From assembly GCF_019800005.1 (NCBI RefSeq), contig NZ_JABGCL010000004.1, forward strand, positions 62,001 through 126,000: a stretch of DNA of 64,000 bases, in the 5' to 3' direction. Source of the DNA: Geminicoccus harenae (GTDB taxonomy: Bacteria > Pseudomonadota > Alphaproteobacteria > Geminicoccales > Geminicoccaceae). The position numbers and the translations under genes were made by a program. The notes beneath the pieces were generated by a model, which did not search any database, was not told where the DNA came from, and saw only the letters and a program-made list of their open reading frames with translations. This document shows, piece by piece, positions 29,225-40,358 of the stretch (the stretch's first letter is position 1; the number at the start of each line of letters is the position of its first letter).

Positions 29225-30019
29225 ATGTATGCATTCGGATATCATCGGCCCGGGTCGGTCGCGGATGCGGTGAAGCTGCTGGCCGATCATCCGGACGCCA
29301 AGCTGCTGGCCGGCGGTCAGACCTTCATCCCGACGCTCAAGCAGCGGCTGGCCCAGCCTTCCGACGTGATCGACCTGGGCGGCATCGCCGAGCTGCGCGG
29401 CATCCGTGCCGAGGGCGACAATGTCGTGATCGGCGCCATGGTGAAGCATGGCGAGGTCATGCGCGATGCCACGGTGAAGTCGATGATCCCGGCGCTGGCC
29501 GACATGGCGGGCGTGATCGGCGACACCCAGGTCCGCAATCGCGGCACGCTCGGCGGCTCGATCAGCAACAACGACCCGGCCGCGGACTATCCGGGTGCCG
29601 TGGTCGGCCTCGGTGCCACGGTGATCACCGACCGGCGCCAGATCGCTGGCGAGGACTTCTTCACCGGCCTGTTCGAGACCGCGCTGGAGGAAGGCGAGAT
29701 CGTCACGGCGGTGAGCTTCCCCAAGCCCGTGGCCGCCGCCTACGAGAAGTTCCGCAACCCCGCCTCGCGCTATGCCATGGTCGGCGTGTTCGTCGCGAAG
29801 ACGGCCGGCGGCGTGCGGGTCGCGGTGACCGGGGCCGGCCCCTGCGTGTTCCGCCTGCCCGAGTTCGAGCAGGCGCTGTCCACGAACTTCGCCGCGGATG
29901 CCATCCAGCACCTGAACGTCGATGCAAGCGGCCTGAACGCGGACATCCATGCCTCGGCCGAGTATCGCGCCCATCTGATCAAGGTGGTCGCCAAGCGGGC
30001 GCTGGCGAAGATCGGGTGA
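29225..30019 (+). CDS. coxM: CODH-like medium (FAD) subunit
   Basis: The flavin subunit, 264 residues, which collects electrons from the small subunit and passes them on. The FAD-binding motifs AGGQTFIPTLKQRL (residues 30-43) and TLGGSISNNDPAADYP (about 116-131) are standard. The C-terminal CO_deh_flav domain follows. The gene is 21 bp after coxL with a GAGAGAG Shine-Dalgarno, and an intrinsic terminator follows it, closing the coxSLM transcript. Confidence 0.93.
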   Translation: MYAFGYHRPGSVADAVKLLADHPDAKLLAGGQTFIPTLKQRLAQPSDVIDLGGIAELRGIRAEGDNVVIGAMVKHGEVMRDATVKSMIPALADMAGVIGDTQVRNRGTLGGSISNNDPAADYPGAVVGLGATVITDRRQIAGEDFFTGLFETALEEGEIVTAVSFPKPVAAAYEKFRNPASRYAMVGVFVAKTAGGVRVAVTGAGPCVFRLPEFEQALSTNFAADAIQHLNVDASGLNADIHASAEYRAHLIKVVAKRALAKIG

Positions 30020-30047
30020 TCAGGCCTCAACAGGCGGATCGCTGACG

Positions 30048-30081
30048 GCAAAGGGCCCCTTTTCGGGGCCCTTTGCTTATT
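30048..30081 (+). terminator. Rho-independent terminator after coxM
   Basis: GCAAAGGGCCCC and GGGGCCCTTTGC form a perfect 12-bp stem with loop TTTTC, followed by TTATT. It lies 28 bp after the coxM stop. The opposite strand lacks a T-run after the stem, so it mainly serves the plus strand. Confidence 0.8.
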
Positions 30082-30096
30082 CGACACCCCTGGGGT

Positions 30097-31038
30097 TCAG
30101 GCCGTGCCGTCGTTCAGCCAGAGCGGGTCCAGGAGCCGGGCGATCACCGACAGGAGGTCCGTGGTGACCCGGTCCACCCCCTGCTCCACCGCCCCGTTCA
30201 GGAATTGGCGGATGGCCTGCTCCACCGGCTCCGCCGGCGCCAGCGGCAGGCCGAGCTGCGCCAGGTCGGCGGTGATGGGCTGATCCGCAGGCAGGTAGCG
30301 GTTGCCCGCCTCGACCTCCTCCTGGGCGGCCGGCACCCGCACCACCACGATCCGGGAGGTGCACAAGGGCGGCTGCGGGCCGATCAGGGCGGCACCGGTC
30401 AGATGGCCGATCAGCACGCTGCTGGGCGCGTTCGGGCGCAGCAGCGAGAAGAACAGCGGCTGCTCGCCCTCGGCATGGGTCAGGCTCAGCACCACAGAGC
30501 TGGGATTGTCGAGGCTGCTGCCGTACATCCGGGTCAGGCCTGCCCCCAGCATCTCGCTGTACACGACATCCAGCCGGCCCGGCCGCCGCGACCCCTGGAT
30601 CGCCAGCGTGCCGCGGATGAGCCGGCCGGTCTGATAGGGCGACCAGGCCCAGGAATAGGCGGCGAACACCCCTTCCATCTGCCGCCGGAATGCCATCGGC
30701 GAGCCTTCGGCGGTCTCCTCGCCCAGGAAGGCTTTGGCCTGCTGCCAGAGTTCCGCCCTCGCCTGCCCCAGGCTCTCGGCGACCGCATCGAGGAACTCGT
30801 CCGAGCTGCTTTCCAGGATCCAGTCGCGCGACCGGGCCAGCCCGAGCAGGCCCAGCCATTCGCCATACAGCCTGGGATCGCGCGGCTGGGCCCGGCCCTG
30901 CAGCCATTTGTAGGAGCGGTCCAGGTCGAAGCTGGTCGCGGGGTTGGCCCTGGCGAAGGCGCGGGCCAGATCCTTGCGCGTGGCGCAGCCAAGTGCCGCT
31001 GCCGTGATCGCGAACTTCACGGCCAAGTTGATCGCCAT
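30097..31038 (-). CDS. Uncharacterised protein with possible N-terminal HTH
   Basis: A protein of about 313 residues that I do not recognise. The N-terminal ITAAALGCATRKDLARAF followed by SFDLDRSYKWLQGR looks like a helix-turn-helix region, so it may be a regulator. The central part is rich in beta-type stretches (VVYSEMLGAGLTRMYGSS, SVVLSLTH). I chose ATG 31038; the frame continues upstream to 31146, but that stretch has lower GC at third codon positions than the rest. It is convergent with coxM, with a terminator between them. Confidence 0.65.
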   Translation of the reverse strand: MAINLAVKFAITAAALGCATRKDLARAFARANPATSFDLDRSYKWLQGRAQPRDPRLYGEWLGLLGLARSRDWILESSSDEFLDAVAESLGQARAELWQQAKAFLGEETAEGSPMAFRRQMEGVFAAYSWAWSPYQTGRLIRGTLAIQGSRRPGRLDVVYSEMLGAGLTRMYGSSLDNPSSVVLSLTHAEGEQPLFFSLLRPNAPSSVLIGHLTGAALIGPQPPLCTSRIVVVRVPAAQEEVEAGNRYLPADQPITADLAQLGLPLAPAEPVEQAIRQFLNGAVEQGVDRVTTDLLSVIARLLDPLWLNDGTA

Positions 31039-31245
31039 CGACGGTTCCCTGACCAAAGTGACGAGCCCGTCCAGCGGCGACCATGCTTCGCGATCATGGT
31101 CCGCTGGCAGGACGGCAACATTGATCTCAGAGAACACTACCGGCATGTCGATGGCAATATCGCGATCGGAAATCGCTTCTCCATGCGCGGGGCCGTCGAT
31201 CTTCCAGACGTGCCCTGGCTGGTCCGATCCTGTGCTTGCCCGCCT

Positions 31246-31485
31246 TCAGGCTTGTAGAACTGCCGCCGGCTGGCCATGGCGCCGCGGCGGCGGCTCGTGG
31301 GCGATGACATAGCGGTGATGCGCGTTGCAGCGGGTCCCCTCGGCCAGCCGTCGCCACTCGCCCAATGCCCGCTCATAGGTCGCAAACGGGCCGGTCAGGC
31401 TCTGGGTGCCGTCGACCAGCCGCTCGAAGCTGACGTCGTCGTACTCGGCACCGATGATCCAGAACTTGCTCGCGATCGGGGTCAT
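31246..31485 (-). CDS. DUF4170-family protein
   Basis: A 79-residue protein of the alphaproteobacterial DUF4170 family, seen from FWIIGAEYDD, GPFATYERALGEWRRLA and HHRYVI. Its function is unknown. It follows aceA by 22 bp on the same strand, so it is probably co-transcribed with it. The C-terminal tail EPPPRRHGQP is basic and probably disordered. Confidence 0.8.
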   Translation of the reverse strand: MTPIASKFWIIGAEYDDVSFERLVDGTQSLTGPFATYERALGEWRRLAEGTRCNAHHRYVIAHEPPPRRHGQPAAVLQA

Positions 31486-31507
31486 GACGCTCTCCTTGCC
31501 CGTCTGG

Positions 31508-32791
<1,284 letters not shown>

Positions 32792-32793
32792 AT

Positions 32794-32957
32794 TTTGTAA
32801 ATCCTTTACACCTGATGCCCGGTGGGCGATGGGTGTCTTGCATGATCATCAATGGGGGGCGCTTCGCAATGGGCCAGGACAGGCCAGGGCAAGGTGATCA
32901 GGCGAAGTTGTAAATCGTATTAGTCAACTTCTGTAAGTTTGTAGCTGTCTTTACAAT
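32794..32957. promoter_or_regulatory. aceA-scfR intergenic operator region with TTTGTAAA-like sites
   Basis: This AT-richer spacer has several related sites. TGTAAA-TCC-TTTACA (32796-32810) is a perfect dyad 5 bp from the aceA ATG, within TTTGTAAA at 32794. GTTGTAAA (32907-32914) and TTTACAAT (32950-32957) flank the regulator start. AAGTTG/CAACTT (32905-32910, 32925-32930) is a further dyad. From memory, ScfR-family regulators such as PccR bind TTTGCAAA repeats, which these resemble. Control of both genes by the divergent regulator is inference. Confidence 0.55.
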
Positions 32958-32967
32958 GCGAGGACCG

Positions 32968-34413
32968 ATGAGCCGCAAGCGCATGCTCGGCCACAAGATC
33001 CGCCGGCTGCGCCGCGAGCGCGGCCTGACCCAGGCCCAGCTCGCCCAGCAGCTCGCCATCTCCACCAGCTATCTGAACCTGATCGAGAGCAACCAGCGCG
33101 CGGTCACCGTCGAGATCTTGCTCAAGGTCGGCGCGGTATTCGACGTCGACCTCGCGAGCTTTGCCGAGGACGAGGCCGAGCGCCTGGTGAGCGGCCTGAC
33201 CGAAGTGTTCGGCGACCCCTTGTTCAGCCAGTCCGGCCGGCCGGGCGGCCCGCTGGCGCGCCAGGACCTGCTCGATCTGGCTAGCCAGGCGCCGGCCGCC
33301 GCGGAAGCGGTGATCACCCTCTACCGCTCGTTCGCCGAGGCGCGGGAAACACTGCGCCTCCTGGGCGAGCAGGAGGCCGTGCCCGATGCGCCGCTCCGGA
33401 CCAGCTCGCCGTTCGACCAGATCAACGACTGGATGCAGGGCCGCGAGCATCATTTCCCGGAGCTGGAGGCCGCCGCCGAGGAGATCTGGCAGGTGGGCGA
33501 GATCGAGGACGGCGACACGCTGGGCGGGCTGGTCCGCTATCTCGAGCAGGAGCTGGCCCTCAAGGTGCGGGTGATGCCGGTCGACGTGATGGGCACGGTG
33601 CGGCGGCGCCACGACCGGCACAGCCGCCGGATCCTCCTGTCCGAGATGCTGCCGATCCCGAGCCGGACCTTCCAGCTGGCGGTCCAGGTGGCGCTCCTGC
33701 GCTATCGCCCGCTGCTCGACGAGATGGTGGCCCGCACCGGCCTCTCCGGCCCGGACACGGCGCGGCTCGGCCGGATCGTCTTCGCCAACTATCTGGCCGG
33801 TGCGGTGATGATGCCCTACGAGCGCTTCTGGCGCTCGGCCACAGCACTGCGCTACGACATCGAGCTCCTGCAGAGCCGCTTCGGCGCCAGCTTCGAGCAG
33901 GTGGCGATCCGGCTCACCACCCTGCACCGCCCGGGTGCGAAGGGCATCCCGTTCATCCTGATCCGCGGCGACAAGGCCGGCAACGTGTCCAAGCGGCTGG
34001 GCGGCGCCCATACTGCGTTCGCCCGCCAGGGCGGCGCCTGCCCGCGCTGGAACCTGTACGACGCCTTCCGCGCACCCGGGCGCATCCTGGTCCAGGTCTC
34101 GGAGATGCCGGACGGCATGCGCTGGTTCAGCGTAGCCCGGCTGATCAACAAGCCGGGTGTCGGCTACCGCACGCCCGGCAAGAGCTTCGCCCTGGCCCTG
34201 GCCTGCGACGTCGCCCATGCCGCGGGCATCGTCTATGCGGACGGGATCAACTTCCGTTCCGACGACACCGCCGTGCCGATCGGGCTGCACTGCCGCCTGT
34301 GCGAGCGACTGGACTGCGACCAGCGCGCCTTCCCGCCGCTCAACCACCGCATCGTGGTCGACGAGAACCTGCGCGGCCCCAACAACTACCTGTTCGAGCC
34401 CCGCCCGTCCTGA
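32968..34413 (+). CDS. ScfR/RamB-type short-chain acyl-CoA regulator (XRE + IrrE-like)
   Basis: A 481-residue regulator. An XRE helix-turn-helix fills residues 8-60 (LGHKIRRLRRERGLTQAQLA, SNQRAVTVEILLKV). An IrrE-like domain follows, in which the metal-binding HExxH is replaced by LAVQVALLRYR, and the C-terminal domain ends with LHCRLCERLDCDQR. RamB in corynebacteria represses aceA and PccR in rhodobacters senses propionyl-CoA. The ATG at 32968 has GAGG 6 bases upstream. Its divergent placement and operator-like repeats suggest acyl-CoA control of the glyoxylate shunt. Confidence 0.88.
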   Translation: MSRKRMLGHKIRRLRRERGLTQAQLAQQLAISTSYLNLIESNQRAVTVEILLKVGAVFDVDLASFAEDEAERLVSGLTEVFGDPLFSQSGRPGGPLARQDLLDLASQAPAAAEAVITLYRSFAEARETLRLLGEQEAVPDAPLRTSSPFDQINDWMQGREHHFPELEAAAEEIWQVGEIEDGDTLGGLVRYLEQELALKVRVMPVDVMGTVRRRHDRHSRRILLSEMLPIPSRTFQLAVQVALLRYRPLLDEMVARTGLSGPDTARLGRIVFANYLAGAVMMPYERFWRSATALRYDIELLQSRFGASFEQVAIRLTTLHRPGAKGIPFILIRGDKAGNVSKRLGGAHTAFARQGGACPRWNLYDAFRAPGRILVQVSEMPDGMRWFSVARLINKPGVGYRTPGKSFALALACDVAHAAGIVYADGINFRSDDTAVPIGLHCRLCERLDCDQRAFPPLNHRIVVDENLRGPNNYLFEPRPS

Positions 34414-34479
34414 CCGGGGAACCCGGCCCCGGCCGGGCAACTAGGTGAAAGCACCACCAAACTCGGGGGAATGAAACGG

Positions 34480-34908
34480 ATGAGCACCACCAGCGGGTCG
34501 GCGATCTGGCAGGGCGGCCTGAAGGACGGCAAGGGCGCCATTTCGACGAAGAGCGGCGCGCTCGAGAACTACCCGTATGGCTTTGCCAGCCGCTTCGAGG
34601 GCAGGCCCGGCACCAATCCCGAGGAGCTGATCGGCGCGGCCCATGCCGGCTGCTTCACCATGGCCCTGTCGCTGATCCTGGGCGAGGCCGGCTTCACCGC
34701 CGACGAGATGTCCACAAGGGCGGACGTGACGCTGGACAAGCAGGGCGACGGCTTCGCGATCACGGCCGTCCATCTGACCCTGAAGGCGAAGATCCCCCGC
34801 ATCGACCAGGCGCAGTTCCAGGAACTCACCGACAAGGCCAAGGCAGGCTGCCCGGTCTCGAAAGTGCTGAACGCGAAGATCAGCCTGGACGCGTCACTGG
34901 CCGGATAG
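34480..34908 (+). CDS. OsmC-family peroxiredoxin
   Basis: A 142-residue OsmC-type hydroperoxide reductase. The two active Cys are in HAGCFTMALS and AGCPVSKVL, the canonical positions. The N-terminus SAIWQGGLKDGKG is typical of OsmC itself. I chose the ATG at 34480, with GGGGGA about 9 bases upstream. It follows the ScfR gene and may be read through from it. It is closer to classical OsmC than the copy at 1.4 kb. Confidence 0.93.
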   Translation: MSTTSGSAIWQGGLKDGKGAISTKSGALENYPYGFASRFEGRPGTNPEELIGAAHAGCFTMALSLILGEAGFTADEMSTRADVTLDKQGDGFAITAVHLTLKAKIPRIDQAQFQELTDKAKAGCPVSKVLNAKISLDASLAG

Positions 34909-34925
34909 CGGCCCGGCGCGAAAGG

Positions 34926-36737
34926 CTACCAGCCGCACTGGCGATCGCGGTTCTGCTCGTCGAGCCAGGTTTTCAGCGGGGCGAAATAGGCCAGCAGCGC
35001 CGTGGCATCCAGGCGGTCGGTACCCGTGAACGCCTGAAGGACCTCCGGCCATGGCCTGCTGGCGCCCATCGCCAGCATCGCCTGGAGGCCCTGGCCCACT
35101 TCCTTGTCGTCGTAGATCGAGCAGCGGTGCAGCGGCCCCTCAAAGCCGGCCTGCGCGCAGGCGGCTTGGTGGAACTGGTACTGGAGGATGCGGGCCAGGA
35201 AGTAGCGCATATAGGGCACGTTGCCGGGGATGTGGTACTTCGCCCCCGGATCGAACGCGTCCGGTGGGCGTGCGACCGGCGCCTTGATCCCCTGATAGTC
35301 CTCCCGGAGCTGCCACCAGGTCGCGTTGTACTCGGTAGGTCCCGCCTCGCCGCTGAAGACCTGCCAACGCCAGCGGTCGACCAGCAGCCCGAACGGCAGG
35401 AAGGCCACCCCGTCCAGCGCCTGCCTCAGTAGCAAGCCCGTGTCGCGCGACGCATCCGGCGCCTGATCGAGCAGGCCGATCCGCACGAGATATTCAGGGG
35501 TGATCGACAGGGCGATCGTGTCGCCGATCGCCTCGTGGAAGCCATCATTGGCCCCGTCGCGGAACAGGAGCGGCTGGTCCTTGTAGGCGCGGAAGTAGAA
35601 ATTGTGCCCGAGCTCGTGGTGGGCCGTGCGGAAGTCCTCCTCGTTGATCCTGACGCACATCTTGATGCGCAGGTCCTCCTGGTCGTCCAGGTCCCAGGCA
35701 CTGGCGTGGCAGACCACCTCGCGGTCCTCGGGCTTGGTCAAGAGCGACCTTTGCCAGAACGTCTCCGGCAGGGGCGAAAAGCCCAGGCTGGTGAAGAACC
35801 CCTCCGCCGTCCGGACGATGCCCTCGGCGTCGAACTTCCGGGCCTCCAGGATCTCGGTCAGGTCATAGCCCTGGTCGGCGTCCTCGGGCGCCACCAGGTC
35901 GTAGATGTTGCCCCATTCCTGCGCCCACATATTGCCGAGCAGGTGGGCGGGAATCGGCCCGGCCGGTGGTACCACGTCCGTACCGTAGGCCTCGCCGAGC
36001 TTCGCCCGCACATGGCAGTGCAGCGCCTGGTAGAGCGGCTTGACCTCGTTCCAGAGCCGGTCGGTCTCCGCCACGAAGTCGGCGGGCGGCATGTCGTAGC
36101 GGGACTGCCAGAAGCTGCCGACGTCGGCGAAGCCCAGGTCGCGGGCCCCTTCGTTGGCGATCGTCACCATGCGGACGTACTTGTCTTTCATGGGCGGTGC
36201 GATGCTATGCCAGCCGGTCCAGGCGTCGAGCAGCGCCGCCTCATTGCGCGAGCTGCGCATCAGCTCGGACAGCTCCTCCAGGTCCCGGCACTTGCCGTCC
36301 TGGCAGTACTCGCCCTGGCCATACATGCTGTCCAGCTCGGTGGTGAGCCTGGCCAGCTCCGCCGACTTGGCCGGGTCGTCGGGCGGCGGCACGTCGATCT
36401 GGCGCTTCAGCAGCTCGAGCTTGCGCGCGAGCTCGCCCGGCAGGTCCATTCCGTCATAGGCCTTGGCGCGCCCGAGCAGGCCCACGATCAGATTGTTGTA
36501 GTTCTCGGTGGCATTGGCCGCGAGGAGGTCGGTGTCGAAGGTGATGAAGTTCTGCTTCACCCAGAGCGTCCGGTTCCACAGCTCGCGCGCCTGGGCGAGC
36601 TGTGCCTCCGCCTCGTCGATGAAGGCCTGGGCCTCGGCGACGCCGGGTGCGACCACCTGGCCGTCGCCCGCCGCCGATCCAGGGCTTGGATGCAGGGCTG
36701 CCAGCGCTACGAGGCCCAGCAACAGGTTGCGGCTCAT
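34926..36737 (-). CDS. M2-family metallopeptidase (ACE-like peptidyl-dipeptidase), secreted
   Basis: A zinc dipeptidyl carboxypeptidase related to angiotensin-converting enzyme, 603 residues, similar to one ACE domain. An N-terminal signal (LLLGLVALAALHPSPGSA) sends it to the envelope. The zinc site is H374-E375-x-x-H378 (HHELGH) with E402 in HEAIGD. WAQEWGNIYD and SIYDDKEVGQ also match M2. The ATG at 36737 is at the signal start. It would trim dipeptides from peptide C-termini. M2 members are scattered in bacteria, so transfer is possible. Confidence 0.93.
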   Translation of the reverse strand: MSRNLLLGLVALAALHPSPGSAAGDGQVVAPGVAEAQAFIDEAEAQLAQARELWNRTLWVKQNFITFDTDLLAANATENYNNLIVGLLGRAKAYDGMDLPGELARKLELLKRQIDVPPPDDPAKSAELARLTTELDSMYGQGEYCQDGKCRDLEELSELMRSSRNEAALLDAWTGWHSIAPPMKDKYVRMVTIANEGARDLGFADVGSFWQSRYDMPPADFVAETDRLWNEVKPLYQALHCHVRAKLGEAYGTDVVPPAGPIPAHLLGNMWAQEWGNIYDLVAPEDADQGYDLTEILEARKFDAEGIVRTAEGFFTSLGFSPLPETFWQRSLLTKPEDREVVCHASAWDLDDQEDLRIKMCVRINEEDFRTAHHELGHNFYFRAYKDQPLLFRDGANDGFHEAIGDTIALSITPEYLVRIGLLDQAPDASRDTGLLLRQALDGVAFLPFGLLVDRWRWQVFSGEAGPTEYNATWWQLREDYQGIKAPVARPPDAFDPGAKYHIPGNVPYMRYFLARILQYQFHQAACAQAGFEGPLHRCSIYDDKEVGQGLQAMLAMGASRPWPEVLQAFTGTDRLDATALLAYFAPLKTWLDEQNRDRQCGW

Positions 36738-36991
36738 CGGGTCGCTCCCTCACCCAACCATGGCATGGATCTGCCAGCCGGCGACACTGCGCCCTTGCGT
36801 CCTGCCCGTCAAAGGACCCGCGACTTCATCGCCCCGGCCCGGAACGCTGCGCCGGCATCGTTTTCTCGGGGCAGCCAGGCAGGCTTGTCCCGGCCGGCTC
36901 CGGTGGCCAACTGAATAGCGGCTGGCAGCAGGCCATGATTCCATTATCCTGCCAGGGCAGCCACCTGTGCTTTACCGTCCACGAGAATCTG

Positions 36992-37912
<921 letters not shown>

Positions 37913-37929
37913 GCCCGGACGAGCACGGC

Positions 37930-39222
37930 ATGGAGAAGTCCGAAGCGCCGGCGCGCACCCGCGCCCCGGTCGAGGTGTTCGAGACGACCGGCACGCCCGG
38001 CCGCCTGGCCCTCAACATCATGCATTTCGCCCGCACCCTGCGCGCCGCCGGCATGCCGGTCGGGCCCGGCCATGTGCTGCGCGCGATGGAGGCGGTGGGC
38101 ACCGTGGGCGTCGGCCGGCGCGACGACTTCTACTGGGCGCTGTTCTCCGTGTTCGTGGCGCGCCGCGAGCACAAGGAACTGTTCGACCAGGCCTTCCACA
38201 TCTTCTGGAAGGACCCGCGCCTGCTCGAGCGGCTGATGCAGATGCTGCTGCCGCAGATCCGCCCCGACGAGAACTTCAAGCAGACCGACCAGCCGAACCG
38301 GCGCCTGGCCGAGGCGCTGGCCCCGCAGCGCCTGCCCGGTCAGGGCGAGGACGAGGGCGAGCTCGCCGAGGAAGAGATCGAGCTCGACATGTCGCTGACC
38401 TGGTCGGACAAGGAGCTCCTCCAGAAGAAGGACTTCGAGCAGATGTCCGCGGACGAGCTGGAGGAGGCCAAGCGCGAGATCGCGCGGCTCCGCCTGCCGA
38501 TCGTGGACGTGCCGACCCGCCGCTTCCGGGCCGACGCGCTGGGTGCCCGGGTCGACATGCGCAAGACCCTGCGCAACTCGCTGCGCGGCGGCGGTGCCGC
38601 CATCGACCTCGCCCGCAAGGAGCGGGTCCGCCGCCATCCGCCGCTGGTGGTCCTGTGCGACATCTCCGGCAGCATGGCGCGCTATTCGCGCATGCTGCTC
38701 CTGTTCATGCACGCGATCACCAACGACCGCGACCGGGTCCATAGCTTCCTGTTCGGCACGCGGCTCACCAATGTCACCCGGGCGCTGCGCGCGCGCGACG
38801 TGGACGTGGCGCTCGACAAGATCGGCAAGCTGGTCGACGACTGGGAAGGTGGCACCCGGATCGGTCATGCGCTGGAGGACTTCAACCGGAGCTGGTCGCG
38901 CCGCGTCCTGGGCCAGGGTGCCATGGTGCTGCTGATCACCGACGGCCTGGACCGCGATGCCGGCGACGGGCTGGAGGAAGAGATGGAGCGGCTGCACAAG
39001 TCCTGCCGCCGCCTGATCTGGCTGAACCCGTTGTTGCGCTATGACGGCTACGAACCCATCTCGAAGGGTGCCCAGGCGATGATCCGGCACGTGGACGAGC
39101 TGCGTTCGGTGCACAGCCTGTCCAGCCTGAAGCAGCTCACCCAGGTCCTGTCCCAGGAAGGGCAGCGCCGGCCGGAGAGCGTCGACAGCTGGGTGAGACG
39201 CGCCCGGAAGGAGGCGGCATGA
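37930..39222 (+). CDS. VWA-domain protein (CoxE-like)
   Basis: A 430-residue protein that pairs with the MoxR ATPase. The C-terminal von Willebrand A domain has the MIDAS motif CDISGSMARYS near residue 240 and later LLITDGLDRD. The middle has an acidic stretch (GEDEGELAEEEIELD), and the N-terminus has a conserved helical region. CoxE-type proteins help maturation of CODH-like enzymes. The stop overlaps the XdhC-N gene start by 4 bp (ATGA). Function is inferred from family and context. Confidence 0.9.
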   Translation: MEKSEAPARTRAPVEVFETTGTPGRLALNIMHFARTLRAAGMPVGPGHVLRAMEAVGTVGVGRRDDFYWALFSVFVARREHKELFDQAFHIFWKDPRLLERLMQMLLPQIRPDENFKQTDQPNRRLAEALAPQRLPGQGEDEGELAEEEIELDMSLTWSDKELLQKKDFEQMSADELEEAKREIARLRLPIVDVPTRRFRADALGARVDMRKTLRNSLRGGGAAIDLARKERVRRHPPLVVLCDISGSMARYSRMLLLFMHAITNDRDRVHSFLFGTRLTNVTRALRARDVDVALDKIGKLVDDWEGGTRIGHALEDFNRSWSRRVLGQGAMVLLITDGLDRDAGDGLEEEMERLHKSCRRLIWLNPLLRYDGYEPISKGAQAMIRHVDELRSVHSLSSLKQLTQVLSQEGQRRPESVDSWVRRARKEAA

Positions 39223-39539
39223 TCGCCGACGAGAATCTGTTGGAGCTGGCCCGCGACTGGAAGCAGGCCGGCAAGAAGGTGGCGCTGGCCACCGTGGTCA
39301 GCACCTGGGGCAGCTCGCCCCGCCCGGCCGGCAGCCAGCTGGTCGTGGACGAAACCGGGGCGATGATGGGCTCGGTCTCGGGCGGCTGCATCGAGGGAGC
39401 GGTGGTGCGCGAGGCCCGCGAAGTCATGGACGGTGCGGCGCCGAAGCTGCTCGAGTTCGGCGTGACCAACGAGCAGGCCTGGGAAGTCGGCCTGGCCTGC
39501 GGCGGCAAGGTCCAGGTCTGGGTCGAGGCGGTGGAATGA
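39219..39539 (+). CDS. XdhC N-terminal-domain protein (CoxF/CoxI-like)
   Basis: A 106-residue protein with the XdhC N-terminal domain: [19 protein letters not shown] and [13 protein letters not shown]. XdhC binds molybdenum cofactor and presents it for sulfuration before insertion into xanthine dehydrogenase. Here the N domain and the Rossmann domain are separate overlapping genes (4 bp). It overlaps the VWA gene as well, so all are one operon. Confidence 0.9.
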   Translation: MIADENLLELARDWKQAGKKVALATVVSTWGSSPRPAGSQLVVDETGAMMGSVSGGCIEGAVVREAREVMDGAAPKLLEFGVTNEQAWEVGLACGGKVQVWVEAVE

Positions 39540-40234
39540 AGCTGGCCCTGCTGGACGCGCTGGAAGCCGCGCGCAAGGCCAAGCGCCAAGTCTGCCTGGT
39601 CCGCCTTCTGGACCAGGGCGGCACCGAGGCGCTGGTGGTCGACGGCCAGCAGACCGAGGGTGCGCCCTTGCCCGAGGACGTGCTGGAGGCAGCGCGCGCC
39701 GCACTGCGCGAGGATCGCTCGAAGACCGGGGACACCAGTGCCGGCAAGGCCTTCCTCCAGGTGTTCAACCCGCCCTTGCGCATGATTATCGTGGGCGCCG
39801 TCCACATCACCCAGTCGCTGGCGCCGATGGCGGAGCTGGCCGGCTACGAGGTGACGGTGGTCGACCCGCGCCGCGCGTTCGCCACCGACCAGCGCTTCCC
39901 GAACACGCGCGTCACCCAGGAATGGCCCGACGAGGCGCTGGAGCAGCTGGCGCCCGACCGGCGCACCGCGGTGATCGCCCTGGTCCACGACCCGAAGCTG
40001 GATGATCCGGCCCTGGACGTGGCGCTGAAGAGCGATGCCTTCTACATCGCAGCCCTGGGCTCGAAGAAGAATGCCGCCGCCCGGCAGGAGCGCCTGCAGG
40101 CGCTGGGCCATGACCCGGCGACGACCGCACGAATCCGCGGCCCCGCCGGCCTGCCCATCGGTGCGGTGAGCCCGGCCGAGATTGCGATCTCGGTGCTGGC
40201 CGAATGCACGCGCGTGCTTCGCCAGGGCGCTTGA
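39536..40234 (+). CDS. XdhC Rossmann-domain protein (second half of a split XdhC)
   Basis: A 232-residue protein with an XdhC Rossmann domain at residues 80-225: IIVGAVHITQSLA, TVVDPRRAFA, and GSKKNAAARQERL near the end. The first 75 residues are an extra alpha/beta region (LLDALEAARKAKRQVCLVRLL in part). It completes the XdhC function with the gene at 39219. The C-terminal AEIAISVLAE is typical. Confidence 0.9.
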   Translation: MKLALLDALEAARKAKRQVCLVRLLDQGGTEALVVDGQQTEGAPLPEDVLEAARAALREDRSKTGDTSAGKAFLQVFNPPLRMIIVGAVHITQSLAPMAELAGYEVTVVDPRRAFATDQRFPNTRVTQEWPDEALEQLAPDRRTAVIALVHDPKLDDPALDVALKSDAFYIAALGSKKNAAARQERLQALGHDPATTARIRGPAGLPIGAVSPAEIAISVLAECTRVLRQGA

Positions 40235-40277
40235 GCTAGTCTTCCGCAGGCCCGCAAGGGTCTGCCGGGAGCACCGC

Positions 40278-40358
40278 ATGAGCGCTGGTCTGTACGAGAC
40301 GGACTTGAGCTGGAATCCTTCGATATCTGGCCGGAGCCGCCAACGCCGTGACCCCTGA
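40278..40358 (+). pseudogene. Possible remnant of a DUF29 N-terminus
   Basis: A 26-residue frame (ATG 40278) begins MSAGLYETDLSWN, which resembles the start of DUF29 proteins (LYxxDFxxW), including the next gene (LYDQDFVTW). It diverges after that and stops inside the DUF29 start. It could be a decayed duplicate or coincidence. Confidence 0.35.

Noticed and set aside
26819..29974. Open frame of over 1000 codons antisense to coxL-coxM
   Set aside because: Same explanation: the sense strand encodes recognised Mo-hydroxylase subunits, and the antisense protein has no recognisable domain.
32821..32880. Second FNR-like site in the aceA spacer (TTGATGATCATG on the minus strand)
   Set aside because: It does not fit TTGAT-N4-ATCAA; only the site at 46657 matches exactly.
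40278..40358. Treating the LYETD frame as a real small gene
   Set aside because: It is only 26 codons, lacks a Shine-Dalgarno and diverges after the first dozen residues; listed only as a possible remnant.
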